This document shows, piece by piece, positions 8,089 through 16,717 of a stretch of DNA of 64,000 nucleotides; positions within the stretch are counted from its first letter, which is position 1; every line of letters starts with the position of its first letter. A model generated the notes under the pieces. That model had not been told where the DNA came from and made no database searches. It saw only the letters and a list, made by a program, of their open reading frames with translations. Source of the DNA: Microbacterium sp. B35-30 (GTDB lineage: Bacteria > Actinomycetota > Actinomycetes > Actinomycetales > Microbacteriaceae); contig NZ_MWLQ01000001.1 in assembly GCF_010634855.1 (NCBI RefSeq), positions 123,961 to 187,960 of the forward strand, written 5' to 3'. A program made the position numbers and the translations under genes.

Positions 8089-8382
8089 TCACCAGGGTCT
8101 GGCGTCCTTGCCGTCGAGCCAGAGCCGTCCGATGCTGGTGGGCGGCTCAGGCATAGTGTCGGCGTTCTTGATGTCGACGGTGTCCCGGTGTGTGATGACT
8201 TGGGCGATGGCCATCGCCTGGCCGTGTCCGAGTTCGTAGTCGGACTGGAGCCAGGCGATGATCTCGCCGGTTTTCGTGGCGCTGCTGCCGAGTCCACGTT
8301 CATCGGCGAGCTCGATGAACGTGCGTGGCGTGAGACCGGTCGAGGTTTCGACGTTGTCGAGGTATGCCTGCGCCTTGGACAT
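8089..8382 (-). CDS. DUF4287 domain protein
   Basis: The 97-residue protein matches the DUF4287 pattern: QAYLDNVETSTGLTPRTFIELA, then KTGEIIAWLQSDYELGHGQAMAIAQVI. ATG 8382 follows an AGGAG ribosome site with 7-nt spacing, 11 bp after the stop of the DHFR-like gene, so they are cotranscribed. The family is small, soluble and of unknown function. It often lies near DHFR-like and glyoxalase genes (recollection of family context, not checked). Confidence 0.8.
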   Translation of the reverse strand: MSKAQAYLDNVETSTGLTPRTFIELADERGLGSSATKTGEIIAWLQSDYELGHGQAMAIAQVITHRDTVDIKNADTMPEPPTSIGRLWLDGKDARPW

Positions 8383-8393
8383 GGTTGTGCTCC

Positions 8394-8945
8394 TCATTCG
8401 TTCCGGGTGGTCGGGCGGTGGATGGTGAGTTGCACGCCGCGTTCTAAGGTGCGGGCTTCGACGAGATCGAGGTCGACTCTGGGGCCGGTGTAGGTGTCGA
8501 AGAGACGTCGTCCGCTGCCGAGGATGGCGGGGTGGGTGAGGATTCGGAGTTCGTCGAGCAGCCCGGCGGCGATCAGGGATTCGACGAGGCGGATGCTGCC
8601 CGCAACGGTGATGCGGCCCTCGCCGCGCTCCTTCATGGCGGCCAGGTCGCCGAATCGGGCGACCTCGGTGTTGTGCCAGGTCGGTGCGTGGAGCGAGCTG
8701 GAGACGACGGTCTTGGGCATCGCGTTGAGCCGGCGGGCGAGGGGAACTTCGTCACCGCGATCGGGCCAGGAGCCGGCGAACACCTCGTAGGTGCGACGGC
8801 CGAGCAGCAGAGCGGATGCCTCACCTTGCTCCTGTGCGACTTCGGCGAGCATCTCATCGCTCACCCAGTCGAAGTGCCAGGTTTCCGGGGCCTCGACGAC
8901 CAGGTCGAGGCTCGCGAACAGTTCTGCTGTAATGGTTCTGGCCAT
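8394..8945 (-). CDS. Dihydrofolate reductase family protein (RibD C-terminal type)
   Basis: The 183-residue protein fits the YwjB/RibD-C reductase family: ASALLLGRRTYEVFAGSWP, then RITVAGSIRLVESLIAAGLLDELRILTHPAILGSG, which forms the NADPH-binding fold. Members are NADPH-linked reductases, mostly of unknown substrate, and not the housekeeping FolA. It is 1 bp from the upstream hydrolase stop, so one operon. A second, only distantly similar member is at 11163-11780. Confidence 0.85.
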   Translation of the reverse strand: MARTITAELFASLDLVVEAPETWHFDWVSDEMLAEVAQEQGEASALLLGRRTYEVFAGSWPDRGDEVPLARRLNAMPKTVVSSSLHAPTWHNTEVARFGDLAAMKERGEGRITVAGSIRLVESLIAAGLLDELRILTHPAILGSGRRLFDTYTGPRVDLDLVEARTLERGVQLTIHRPTTRNE

Positions 8946-8946
8946 C

Positions 8947-9753
8947 TCAGGCGCTCACGGCCATCGACCGCAGGATGGGCGCGACGGCGTCGACCGGGAG
9001 CTGGTGGTCTCCGCCGGGGACGGTGACCAGTTCGCTCCCGGGCACGACGTCTGCGAACGCGGCTGCGCCGGATCGGATGGAGGGGAAGGTCGATTCACCG
9101 ACCATGAGCGTGACGGGCACGGAGATCGCCGCGTAGCGCTGCAGCGCATCGATGTCGCCGCCCATGGTGTCGCCCATGACCCGGGCGTCGTAACGGAGCG
9201 TGTCGGCGAAGGGCTCGACCGCCGCCATGAACGGGGATGCCAGCATCTGATCGACCATTTCGGGAGGGAGCCCGACGGCTTCGAGCGAGAAGTAGCGAAG
9301 CGCGCCGAGCCGATCACCGTCGGCCGCGAACGCGTCGAGCCGGGCGATGTAGTCCGCGGGGATCGGCGGACGCACGTCGTCGACGATGAACGGAGGCTCG
9401 AACGCAGCAACCGCGGCGACCGGCACACCCGCGACGGCAGCCTCGAGCGAGAGGACCGCGCCGGAGGACTCACCGAGGAGGACCGCGTTCCCGCCGATGT
9501 GATCGACAAGCGCGGCGATGTCCTCGATCTCGCGCTCCACGGCGTATTCCGCGGCGTCGCCGCTCTCGCCACGCCCACGGCGATCAAAGGTGATCACGCG
9601 CAGTCCGCCCGCCGCGGTGAGCGCTGCAGGAGCGGAGGAGATGGCTCGATACGCGGTCGCTCCATGCACGTAGATCACCGCGGGGGCGTCCGCGGGGCCG
9701 AGGTCTTCGAACCCGATGTTGGTGCCGTCGGCGGAGGAGATGAACTGGGTCAT
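8947..9753 (-). CDS. Alpha/beta hydrolase
   Basis: The 268-residue protein has the oxyanion region VIYVHGATAYR, the nucleophile elbow LLGESSGAVLSL (Ser in GESSG) and a C-terminal His in PGGDHQLP; FDRRGRGES marks the canonical early loop. Substrate unknown; esterase, lactonase or haloperoxidase-like roles are all possible. It is first in a four-gene minus-strand operon, and its promoter region is shared with a divergent TetR regulator that carries obvious operators. Confidence 0.87.
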   Translation of the reverse strand: MTQFISSADGTNIGFEDLGPADAPAVIYVHGATAYRAISSAPAALTAAGGLRVITFDRRGRGESGDAAEYAVEREIEDIAALVDHIGGNAVLLGESSGAVLSLEAAVAGVPVAAVAAFEPPFIVDDVRPPIPADYIARLDAFAADGDRLGALRYFSLEAVGLPPEMVDQMLASPFMAAVEPFADTLRYDARVMGDTMGGDIDALQRYAAISVPVTLMVGESTFPSIRSGAAAFADVVPGSELVTVPGGDHQLPVDAVAPILRSMAVSA

Positions 9754-9771
9754 TGGGAGATCCTTCAATGT

Positions 9772-9815
9772 GAACGGTACCGTTCAGTACGGTACTGAGT
9801 GGTACGGTACTGAGT
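9772..9815. promoter_or_regulatory. Operator array between hydrolase operon and TetR gene
   Basis: A perfect 14-bp palindrome GAACGGTACCGTTC (9772-9785) is followed by two direct copies of GTACGGTACTGAGT (9787-9800, 9802-9815). All share GGTAC cores. The array fills the 82-bp divergent gap, so the TetR protein probably represses both directions. Confidence 0.7.
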
Positions 9816-9835
9816 AGTACCGAAGGAGTCAAGTC

Positions 9836-10465
9836 ATGAAGACCAACCCTCGGGTCGAAGCCACACGAGCCCGAATTCTGAACGCCGCGCTCGACGCGTT
9901 CGTCTTGGACGGGTACACGGGCGCGAGCACCGACGTGATCGCCGCGGCCGCAGCAGCGTCCAAGCAAACCGTGTACAAGTACTTCGGTGACAAGGAAGGC
10001 CTGTTCAGGGCGTTGATCTCCGACATGGTCGACCAGGTCCACGCGTCGATCGTGCGACTCGACGTCGATGACTACGCCGGTGGAGAGGAGGTCGTGCAAG
10101 CCCTGGCCCGCCTCCTCACGGACTCGGTGCTCGATCGTCGAGTGCAACGCTTCCGCCGCCTGGTCATCGCGGAGGCCGGACGCTTCCCCGATATCGGCCG
10201 CGCGTACTACGAAGGCGCGTTCGAGCACACCATCGGCCTGATGGGTGAGTTGCTCGCGAGCGCGAACGAGCGAGGCTGGCTGCGCATCGAGGAGCCGCGG
10301 ATTGCCGCGAATCACCTCGCCGGACTGTTGCTGTGGATTCCTAGCAACCGGATCATGATGACGGGCCGATTCGATGCCATCTCCGAAGCCGAGGTGGAGT
10401 CCGGACGCGAAGCCGGTGTCCGCGTGTTTCTCGCGGCATACGGAGTGAGTACGGACGGCGCGTGA
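9836..10465 (+). CDS. TetR-family repressor
   Basis: The 209-residue protein has an N-terminal TetR helix-turn-helix (ARILNAALDAFVLDGYTGAS...ASKQTVYKYFGDKEGLF, about residues 12-58) and an all-helical ligand/dimer domain. A start at ATG 9836 is supported by AAGGAG at 9821-9826. It faces the hydrolase/DHFR/DUF operon across the GGTAC operator array, so it likely controls that operon and itself. Confidence 0.9.
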   Translation: MKTNPRVEATRARILNAALDAFVLDGYTGASTDVIAAAAAASKQTVYKYFGDKEGLFRALISDMVDQVHASIVRLDVDDYAGGEEVVQALARLLTDSVLDRRVQRFRRLVIAEAGRFPDIGRAYYEGAFEHTIGLMGELLASANERGWLRIEEPRIAANHLAGLLLWIPSNRIMMTGRFDAISEAEVESGREAGVRVFLAAYGVSTDGA

Positions 10466-10507
10466 GGCGTACGTCCTCTCGCCGCGGACCCGTGTCGAGG
10501 GGAGCGC

Positions 10508-11092
10508 TCAGTCGACACGCTGCTCCGGCACCACGGTCGTGACGATCGTGTCGACGATCGCGGCGACGGCATCGGTGCCCAGCAGTTCCGGCATCGTGAG
10601 GTGGTCGAGCAGCAGTCCGCTCATCGCGAGGTAGAGCACGAGAGCGGTCGACCGGTCCCCGGGGAAGCCGTGATCGACGTGGTCCGACGTCGCGATCGCG
10701 AGATTGCCGGCGAACTGCCGGGTCACGGTCGGCGCGACGTGCGGATTCCTGGTCGCCTCGAGCCGCAGCTCGAAGAGCGCGAGGTGCGCGGGGCGATCGG
10801 CGAGGGCCCGTTCGACGAGCCACATCATGAGCCCGCGCTCGCTCTCGCGTGTCGGTTCCGCGGACATGCGTTCGGCCGCTTCGTCGGGGTCGGGTGCGAG
10901 CCGGACGAAGACGTGCTCGGCGAGCTCGGCGAGCAGCTGGTCGCGCGACGCGAAGTAGTTCGACGCGGTGCCCGGCGGCACCGCCGCCGCGCGGTCGACG
11001 GCACCGAACGTGAGTCCGCGACCGCCCTCGACCGCGATCACCTCGACCGCGGCATCCAGCAGGTGATGCCGTCGCTCCCGGTTCCTCGCCAT
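10508..11092 (-). CDS. TetR-family repressor
   Basis: The 194-residue protein begins at MARNRERRHHLLDAAVEVIA and has the TetR helix-turn-helix through PPGTASNYFASRDQLLAEL. An ATG 24 bp further upstream overlaps the palindrome at 11115-11131, so the inner start is preferred. It is divergent from a DHFR-like/acetyltransferase pair, which is its probable target. Confidence 0.88.
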   Translation of the reverse strand: MARNRERRHHLLDAAVEVIAVEGGRGLTFGAVDRAAAVPPGTASNYFASRDQLLAELAEHVFVRLAPDPDEAAERMSAEPTRESERGLMMWLVERALADRPAHLALFELRLEATRNPHVAPTVTRQFAGNLAIATSDHVDHGFPGDRSTALVLYLAMSGLLLDHLTMPELLGTDAVAAIVDTIVTTVVPEQRVD

Positions 11093-11114
11093 GGCCGGCC
11101 CCCAACTCTGCGCC

Positions 11115-11131
11115 ATAACCACTCTGGTTAT
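11115..11131. promoter_or_regulatory. TetR operator ATAACCA-N3-TGGTTAT
   Basis: A perfect 7+3+7 palindrome lies in the 70-bp gap between the TetR gene and the DHFR-like gene. It probably overlaps both promoters. Confidence 0.7.
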
Positions 11132-11162
11132 AGTGGATACCGTACCCCGACACGAAGGACCC

Positions 11163-11780
11163 ATGCGAAACCTCACGTACTACATCTCACTGTCCATCGA
11201 CGGCTTCATCTCCGGCCCCGGTGATGAAGTCGACTTCTTTCCCGGCTCCGACGAATACATGGCCTGGATGGTCGGCGACTACGGCGACGCCCTGCCCACC
11301 CACGCACGAGCACAGCTCGGCATCGCGGATGCTCCGCTGACGAGCTTCGACACCATCGTGATGGGTCGCCGCACCTACGAGCCCGGTCTCCAGCTCGGCA
11401 TCACCTCGCCGTACTCGCACCTGCGCCAATTCGTCGTGTCGAGCACCCTGGAACAGCTCGACCCCGCGGTCACGATGGTCGCGAGCGACCCCGTCGCCGC
11501 CGTGCGCGCCCTGAAGCGGGAGGACTCGCCGCTCGACATCTATCTCGCCGGCGGCGGCGTCCTCGCGGGACAGCTCCTCGACGAGATCGACCGGCTGGTC
11601 ATCAAGCGCTACCCGGTGATCGCCGGAGCCGGCAGGACCGCCTTCGGACCCGAGTTCACCCCGACCGTGTTCGCGCTCGACGAGGTGCGCTCGTTCGAGG
11701 GCGGCAACGTGGTCGAGTGGTACTCCAGGATCCGAACGGATGCCGCGGCACCGGCCATGACATCGGCACCCGGCGCATGA
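11163..11780 (+). CDS. Dihydrofolate reductase family protein
   Basis: The 205-residue protein begins MRNLTYYISLSIDGFISGPG, the standard opening of RibD-C/DHFR-like reductases, followed by FDTIVMGRRTYEPG and DIYLAGGGVLAGQLLDEIDRLVIKRYPVIAG. The ribosome site GAAGGA precedes ATG 11163. Its stop overlaps the next start (ATGA), so it is translationally coupled to a GNAT gene. An NADPH-dependent reductase of unknown substrate. Confidence 0.87.
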   Translation: MRNLTYYISLSIDGFISGPGDEVDFFPGSDEYMAWMVGDYGDALPTHARAQLGIADAPLTSFDTIVMGRRTYEPGLQLGITSPYSHLRQFVVSSTLEQLDPAVTMVASDPVAAVRALKREDSPLDIYLAGGGVLAGQLLDEIDRLVIKRYPVIAGAGRTAFGPEFTPTVFALDEVRSFEGGNVVEWYSRIRTDAAAPAMTSAPGA

Positions 11781-12718
11781 GCATCGCCTTCGACATCCGC
11801 CACCTCGGCGGCACGCACGAGATCGAGTTGTTCAACCGCATCCCGTACGCGCTGAACGACGAGATCGCCGATGACCTCGAGCAGGGGCGCCGTCGCGTCG
11901 AGTGGACCTGGCTCGCAATTCACGAGGACCGCCTGCTCGGTCGACTCGCACTCTGGAGCCCGTCAGGTTCCACGGATGCAACGCAATTCGACATCCTCGA
12001 CCTCGACGACGCCCTCTCCGACGACGAGCAGCGCGAGGTCGGGGCGGCCCTGCTCGATGCCGCGCACGGCGAGGCGATCGCGGGCCAGGCGACCCCGCCG
12101 GAGTTCGCCCGCTACCTTCCGGCCGACTGGCGCGAGCGCCGGGCCGAGCGACGCGCGACGGAGACGATCATGGCCCTGCTCGAGGCATCGGGCGCCCGAT
12201 TCGTCGTTGAACGCCTGCGCCTCCAGTGGGAGCCGAAGGCAGGGATCCCCACACCGGATCCCCGCCTGGACTTCCGCGCCTTCGAGGACGACGACGAGGT
12301 GCTCGACCTGACGACACGCGCGCTCACCGGGACGCTCGACGCGCACAGCCGCGGTGAACTCGGGCACGCCACACCGCAGGAGGTCGCGCGCGCCCAGTTC
12401 GACGAAGAATTCGCACGGTACACGACGCCTCGGGAGTGGTGGCGGGTGGCGGTCGATGGCGCGGGTGAGGCCGTAGGCTTCGTCTTCCCGGCGCGCAACT
12501 CCTACCACCACATCGTCGCGTACGTCGGAGTGCTGCCCGAGCATCGCGGCAACGGCTACGTCGACGGCATCCTCGCTGAGGGCACGCGCGTCCTGGCCGA
12601 GGCGGGCGCACCGCACATCCGCGCCTCGACCGACGTCGGCAACCTGCCCATGGCGAATGCGTTCGCGCGCGCGGGCTACAGCACCTTCCAGCGGCTCATC
12701 AACATGGAATGGAACTGA
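11777..12718 (+). CDS. GNAT-type N-acetyltransferase
   Basis: The 313-residue protein has a clear C-terminal GNAT domain (about 225-310): HHIVAYVGVLPEHRGNGYVDGILAEGT holds the acetyl-CoA pyrophosphate loop R-G-N-G-Y, followed by IRASTDVGNLPMANAFARAGYSTFQ. The N-terminal half is a degenerate second GNAT-like module. Similar tandem proteins acetylate antibiotics or small amines; the substrate is unknown. It overlaps the upstream reductase by 4 bp. Confidence 0.82.
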   Translation: MSIAFDIRHLGGTHEIELFNRIPYALNDEIADDLEQGRRRVEWTWLAIHEDRLLGRLALWSPSGSTDATQFDILDLDDALSDDEQREVGAALLDAAHGEAIAGQATPPEFARYLPADWRERRAERRATETIMALLEASGARFVVERLRLQWEPKAGIPTPDPRLDFRAFEDDDEVLDLTTRALTGTLDAHSRGELGHATPQEVARAQFDEEFARYTTPREWWRVAVDGAGEAVGFVFPARNSYHHIVAYVGVLPEHRGNGYVDGILAEGTRVLAEAGAPHIRASTDVGNLPMANAFARAGYSTFQRLINMEWN

Positions 12719-12743
12719 GTGAATGACGTCGTCATGACTGACA

Positions 12744-13949
12744 TCAGGTCTCCCGGGGCCGGCTGCTGCGGCCAGGTCCCAGCGCGCGATGAGCCGACGA
12801 TGTACGCGCATCGCGCTGCGTGACCGCCCGTCGTCCCTGCCGTGAGGTCCAGACAGCTATGACCAGGGCGAGGATCGTCGCCGTGACTGCGGCGGCGAAT
12901 GCGGCCCTGGTGTCGAACTCTGTCGCCAGGATGCCTGCGCACACTGCCGCAGCGAGCGCCCCGAGATCCCAGAATGAGGTCACCCCGGCGATCACCCCGC
13001 CGGACGTTCGCCCGGTGGGGCGGGACAGGGTGATGCCCACCACGGCAGGGAACGCGAGGCTGCACCCGGCTCCGACCAGCGCCACGCCGACCAAGGCGGC
13101 AGCCGCGGCATCCGTCGTGAGGATCAGCACGAACCCCGCGGACTCGGCTGTCAGGGTCGCGACGGCGACGGTCGGGCCGCCGAAGCGGTCCACGGCGCGA
13201 CTCGCCGTGATGCGCACGAGGAGGAACGCGCCAGCGAACACGGGCAGACCGAACTCGGCGCCGCCGGCACCGTGGGCGAGGTGGAGCACGAGTACTGCGG
13301 TGATGGTGCCGTAGCCGTAGGCCGCGAGTCCGAAGATCACAGCCGACGACCCGACCCCACGCGGCCAGAACGACCGCGCCTGGAACGGCGGTGGTGCCAC
13401 CGGCCCCGAGGTCGGCGTGGCGACCGCCGCGAGGGCACTCGCGAGCCCCAGGGTGGCCAGCGTGAGCCAGGCCGCGGTCTCGCCGCCGAGGACGACTCCG
13501 CCCATGAGGAGCGGGCCGAGAGAGAGGCCCGACCACATCGACATGCCGAAGAGCCCGGCTGTGCTGCTTCGCCGGTCGGCCGGCACCCCACGCAACACCC
13601 AAGGAAGGGCGGCGGAGAACACCGCGGCCTCGCCGCTGCCCATCACCACCCGTGCCACGAGCACGTGCCACTCGTCGACCGCGAGAGCCTGGCCGAGCAC
13701 TCCCGCGAGCGTCAGGACCCCACCCAGAACGACGACCGGCCTCCCGGCGCCGGCGTCGCCCGCCCATCCCGCGAACGGACGGCACGCGGCTGTCGCCGCG
13801 AAGGCGGTGCCCACGGCGAGTCCGATGAACGCCGCATCCGACTGGAATCGCGACTCGAGGGACATCGGGAGGAGCTGCAACGTACCGCCGAACGCCAGAT
13901 AGGCCAGGAATACCGAGAGCCACAGGCGCCGCACGGGGGATGCGCTCAT
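12744..13949 (-). CDS. MFS transporter
   Basis: The 401-residue protein has 12 predicted membrane segments and begins with MSASPVRRLWLSVFLAYLAFGGTLQLLP. The loop 2-3 signature is GWAGDAGAGRPVVVLG. ATG 13949 is chosen because a GTG at 13973 lies next to the operator core. It converges with the acetyltransferase gene and diverges from a TetR gene; the operator between is the same sequence as that before the hydrolase at 14688. Substrate unknown, efflux most likely. Confidence 0.85.
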   Translation of the reverse strand: MSASPVRRLWLSVFLAYLAFGGTLQLLPMSLESRFQSDAAFIGLAVGTAFAATAACRPFAGWAGDAGAGRPVVVLGGVLTLAGVLGQALAVDEWHVLVARVVMGSGEAAVFSAALPWVLRGVPADRRSSTAGLFGMSMWSGLSLGPLLMGGVVLGGETAAWLTLATLGLASALAAVATPTSGPVAPPPFQARSFWPRGVGSSAVIFGLAAYGYGTITAVLVLHLAHGAGGAEFGLPVFAGAFLLVRITASRAVDRFGGPTVAVATLTAESAGFVLILTTDAAAAALVGVALVGAGCSLAFPAVVGITLSRPTGRTSGGVIAGVTSFWDLGALAAAVCAGILATEFDTRAAFAAAVTATILALVIAVWTSRQGRRAVTQRDARTSSAHRALGPGRSSRPRET

Positions 13950-13954
13950 ATGAT

Positions 13955-13971
13955 GAAACCGATCGGTATTC
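13955..13971. promoter_or_regulatory. TetR operator copy 1 (ACCGATCGGT core)
   Basis: An imperfect palindrome with core ACCGATCGGT at 13958-13967 flanked by GAA and ATTC lies between the MFS and TetR starts. The same core appears at 14659-14668 upstream of the neighbouring hydrolase. Confidence 0.75.
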
Positions 13972-13999
13972 ACATTGAGTCCAGGGAGAGGTGGCCGCC

Positions 14000-14611
14000 A
14001 TGCCGGTACCCAAGGGGTCGCGCATCGATCCGGACGAGACGCGGCTTCGGCTGCTCGACACGGCAGACCGGCTCTTCGCCGAGCGGGCCATTCATGCGGT
14101 GGGTGTCAACGAGATCGCGGCCGAGGCGGGCGCCTCGAAACTCAGCCTGTACCGCTACTTCCCCTCCAAGGCTGAGTTGGCTACCCGCGTGGTCGATCGA
14201 CGCTCCGCGCGTATCCATGAATGGCTCCGGCGCGAGACGGCCGATGCTCCGATGGGTGCTGACCGGGTGATGTCGATCTTCGACCTGCTCATCGGCTGGT
14301 TCGCGCGGCCGGGCTACCGGGGGTGTGCCGTGGTCAACGCCGTGACGGACGTGCGCGGGGATGAGGAACTCGCGCTGCGCCGCACGGCGCGTGCGCATCT
14401 CGAGAGCTACCGAGAGTTGCTGCGCGACCGCATCTCGGACGCCGGTGTGCACGACGAGGCGAGCGCTGACCGCCTCGCTCGCCAGTTGCTCCTCCTCATC
14501 GAGGGCGCGACGACCGTGACGGTCATCGATGGCGACGCCTCGAGCGCGGGAGCGGACGCCCGCGCCGCTGCGGAGGTTCTGCTCGACCGCGCACGTTCCT
14601 CCACCCGCTGA
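14000..14611 (+). CDS. TetR-family repressor
   Basis: The 203-residue protein carries the helix-turn-helix in LLDTADRLFAERAIHAVGVNEIAAEAGASKLSLYRYFPSKAEL. ATG 14000 is preferred over GTG 13991 because GGGAGAG (13984-13990) is correctly spaced only for the ATG. Palindromes with the same core lie on both sides of the gene, so it probably controls the MFS exporter, itself and the hydrolase as one small regulon. Confidence 0.9.
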   Translation: MPVPKGSRIDPDETRLRLLDTADRLFAERAIHAVGVNEIAAEAGASKLSLYRYFPSKAELATRVVDRRSARIHEWLRRETADAPMGADRVMSIFDLLIGWFARPGYRGCAVVNAVTDVRGDEELALRRTARAHLESYRELLRDRISDAGVHDEASADRLARQLLLLIEGATTVTVIDGDASSAGADARAAAEVLLDRARSSTR

Positions 14612-14652
14612 CGGTGGGGCGGGAGATTCCTGAAAGGACGGTGGCATGCTTA

Positions 14653-14674
14653 GATAATACCGATCGGTATTATC
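14653..14674. promoter_or_regulatory. TetR operator copy 2, perfect 22-bp palindrome
   Basis: Eleven-base perfect arms centred on CCGATCGG lie 13 bp before the hydrolase start and must overlap its promoter or leader. The core is shared with 13958-13967. Confidence 0.8.
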
Positions 14675-14687
14675 GTGTGGAGGATCG

Positions 14688-15515
14688 ATGACCAGTTACC
14701 TCACAGCGGACCCGCCTCGCGTTCAAGGTGCTCCCGCCTCGACGAGGCATGTCGTGCTGGACAGCGCAGGGCACTCGCTGCATGGTGTGCTGCATCTCCC
14801 GGCGGGGGAGGGCCGACACCCGGTTGTCCTGCTGCTCCACGGGTTCCCGGGCTGGGAGCGCAACTTCGACATCGCTCAGGCGCTGCGCCGCGCCGGTGTC
14901 GCGTCCCTCGTGTTCCACTACCGCGGCTGCTGGGGCATGCCCGGCCGCTGGTCGTGGGCCAACGCCCTCGCGGACACCGAAGCTGTTCTCTCCACCCTGC
15001 TCAGCGGCGAGCACACTCAGATGGCGGAGCTCGATACAGCACGCGTCGCTGTCGCCGGCCACAGTCTCGGCGGATTCCTGGCCCTCCAGGCAGCGGCCCC
15101 GCGACCGACGGTGCGCCTTGCCGCCTCGATCTCCGGATTCGACTTCGGCGCGGTCACCGCGACGATCGAGGCCGACCCGACGCTGCTCGAGGTCTACCTG
15201 GAGGCATTCGCATCGGAGACGTCGGTTCTCACCGATACCGACGGCGAGGCACTCGTGCGCGAGATGCTCGACGCGGGCCAGTCATGGTCGCTCCGCGCCC
15301 TCGCGGCCGCCTTCGAACACCGGGACGTGCTCTTGATCGGAACGAGCCGCGACCCGGTCACGCCTGCGGCGCTCCACCACGAGCCACTCGTCGCCGCGTT
15401 CATCGGCGCGGGGAGCCGGCTGCGACACGCAGTGCTCGCCAGCGACCATGCCCTCTCCGACAAGCGGGTACAGCTCACGACTCGTGTGGTGGATTTCGTC
15501 CTGAACCACTTGTGA
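14688..15515 (+). CDS. Alpha/beta hydrolase (dienelactone hydrolase/serine peptidase S9-like)
   Basis: The 275-residue protein has VLLLHGFPGWERNFDIAQALRRAG, a nucleophile elbow VAGHSLGGFLALQ (Ser in GHSLG), an Asp in IGTSRDPVTP and a terminal His in LASDHALSDKR, so the triad is complete. The fold and FHYRGCWGMPG loop resemble small peptidase/esterase-type hydrolases. Transcription probably starts over the 22-bp TetR palindrome. Substrate unknown. Confidence 0.87.
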   Translation: MTSYLTADPPRVQGAPASTRHVVLDSAGHSLHGVLHLPAGEGRHPVVLLLHGFPGWERNFDIAQALRRAGVASLVFHYRGCWGMPGRWSWANALADTEAVLSTLLSGEHTQMAELDTARVAVAGHSLGGFLALQAAAPRPTVRLAASISGFDFGAVTATIEADPTLLEVYLEAFASETSVLTDTDGEALVREMLDAGQSWSLRALAAAFEHRDVLLIGTSRDPVTPAALHHEPLVAAFIGAGSRLRHAVLASDHALSDKRVQLTTRVVDFVLNHL

Positions 15516-15589
15516 GCGCCCAGGACGATCGCTTCCGAGCGGTCGCTGAGGGTATCCGGGGGCGAAGTCCTCGGGCGAGTCGCCTCAGC

Positions 15590-16717
15590 TCAGCGGGCGA
15601 GCGCCTCCGAGAGCTTCACCCGGCCGCCCATTCGCAGCAGCGAGTTCTCGTAGATGCGCGCGGCGACGAAGATCGCGGCGACGCACGTGCCGATCAGGAT
15701 CGCGATCGACAGGAGCGGCTCCCACCACTGCGCGTCGCCGAGGAAGATGCGCATCGGCATGCCGACGGGCGCCGAGAACGGCACGTACGACATGATCGCG
15801 AGCACCAGCGGGTTGTCGTTGAAGAAGATGACCAGGAAGTACGGCGCCATCACGAGCATCGTCAGCGGCATCGTGGTCGAGCCGATGTCCTCCTGGCGCG
15901 ACACCATCGAGGCGGCGGCGGCGAACAGCGACGCGAGCAGGATGAAGCCGAACAGGAAGAAGATCGCGAACCAGGCGATGGGAGCCCCGAGTCCCTGCAG
16001 CAGCGCGGTCTGGTCTGTCACGGTGAGCCCGATGATCGCGATGGCGGCGAGGATCAGGATCTGACCCATGGCCAGGACGGTGTTGCCGATGACCTTGCCG
16101 GCCAGGAGTGAGCGCACCGGGATGGCCGAGATCAGCAGCTCGACGACGCGGGTCTGCTTCTCTTCCACGACGCTCTGCGCGATGGTGCCGCCGAACAGCG
16201 ACGCCGCGAGCAGGAACACGATGCCGAAGCCGACGGCCGCGATGTAGGCGAGCGCGGCGTTTCCCTCTTCGGGACTCAGCAGCTCCACCGGCGGCAGCTG
16301 TGCCAGCTGCAGCATCAGCTGCGTCGGCGCGGACGACTCGGCGATCACCGTGAATCCCGTCGGCGACGACGTGTCGCCGACGATCGCCGCGTCGACGTCG
16401 CCGCTCTCGACGAGGGTGCTCGCGCCGGCGCGGTCGGGCGTCTCGGTGACGTCGAGCCCGTCGAGGCCCTCGACGTACTCGATCGCGTCGCTCGTCACAG
16501 CCACGGGCGTGCCGCTGTTGTTCGCGGCCTGGAAGCCTCCCCAGATCACGAGCACGAGCGCCCCGAGGAACAGGATCGCGGTCGAGATCACGAACGCCTT
16601 GCTGCGCAGCTTCGAGCCGATCTCGCGTTCGGCGACGAGCCAGATCGCCTGGCCGCTGCTCAAGCTGCTCGAACTCGGTGCGCCGCCGCCGCGGGTGCGG
16701 GTGTCGGGGGTGCTCAC
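15590..16717 (-). CDS. ABC-2 type transporter permease (NatB-like)
   Basis: The 375-residue protein has one N-terminal membrane helix after EREIGSKLRSKAFVIST, a large extracytoplasmic segment (about 70-175), then five to six C-terminal helices, with QSVVEEKQTRVVELLISAIPVRSLLAGKVIG, the hallmark of NatB/YhaP-type exporters. GTG 16717 overlaps the ATPase stop by 4 bp. With the ATPase it forms a complete exporter for sodium ions, lipids or peptides; the substrate is not readable. Confidence 0.88.
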   Translation of the reverse strand: MSTPDTRTRGGGAPSSSSLSSGQAIWLVAEREIGSKLRSKAFVISTAILFLGALVLVIWGGFQAANNSGTPVAVTSDAIEYVEGLDGLDVTETPDRAGASTLVESGDVDAAIVGDTSSPTGFTVIAESSAPTQLMLQLAQLPPVELLSPEEGNAALAYIAAVGFGIVFLLAASLFGGTIAQSVVEEKQTRVVELLISAIPVRSLLAGKVIGNTVLAMGQILILAAIAIIGLTVTDQTALLQGLGAPIAWFAIFFLFGFILLASLFAAAASMVSRQEDIGSTTMPLTMLVMAPYFLVIFFNDNPLVLAIMSYVPFSAPVGMPMRIFLGDAQWWEPLLSIAILIGTCVAAIFVAARIYENSLLRMGGRVKLSEALAR

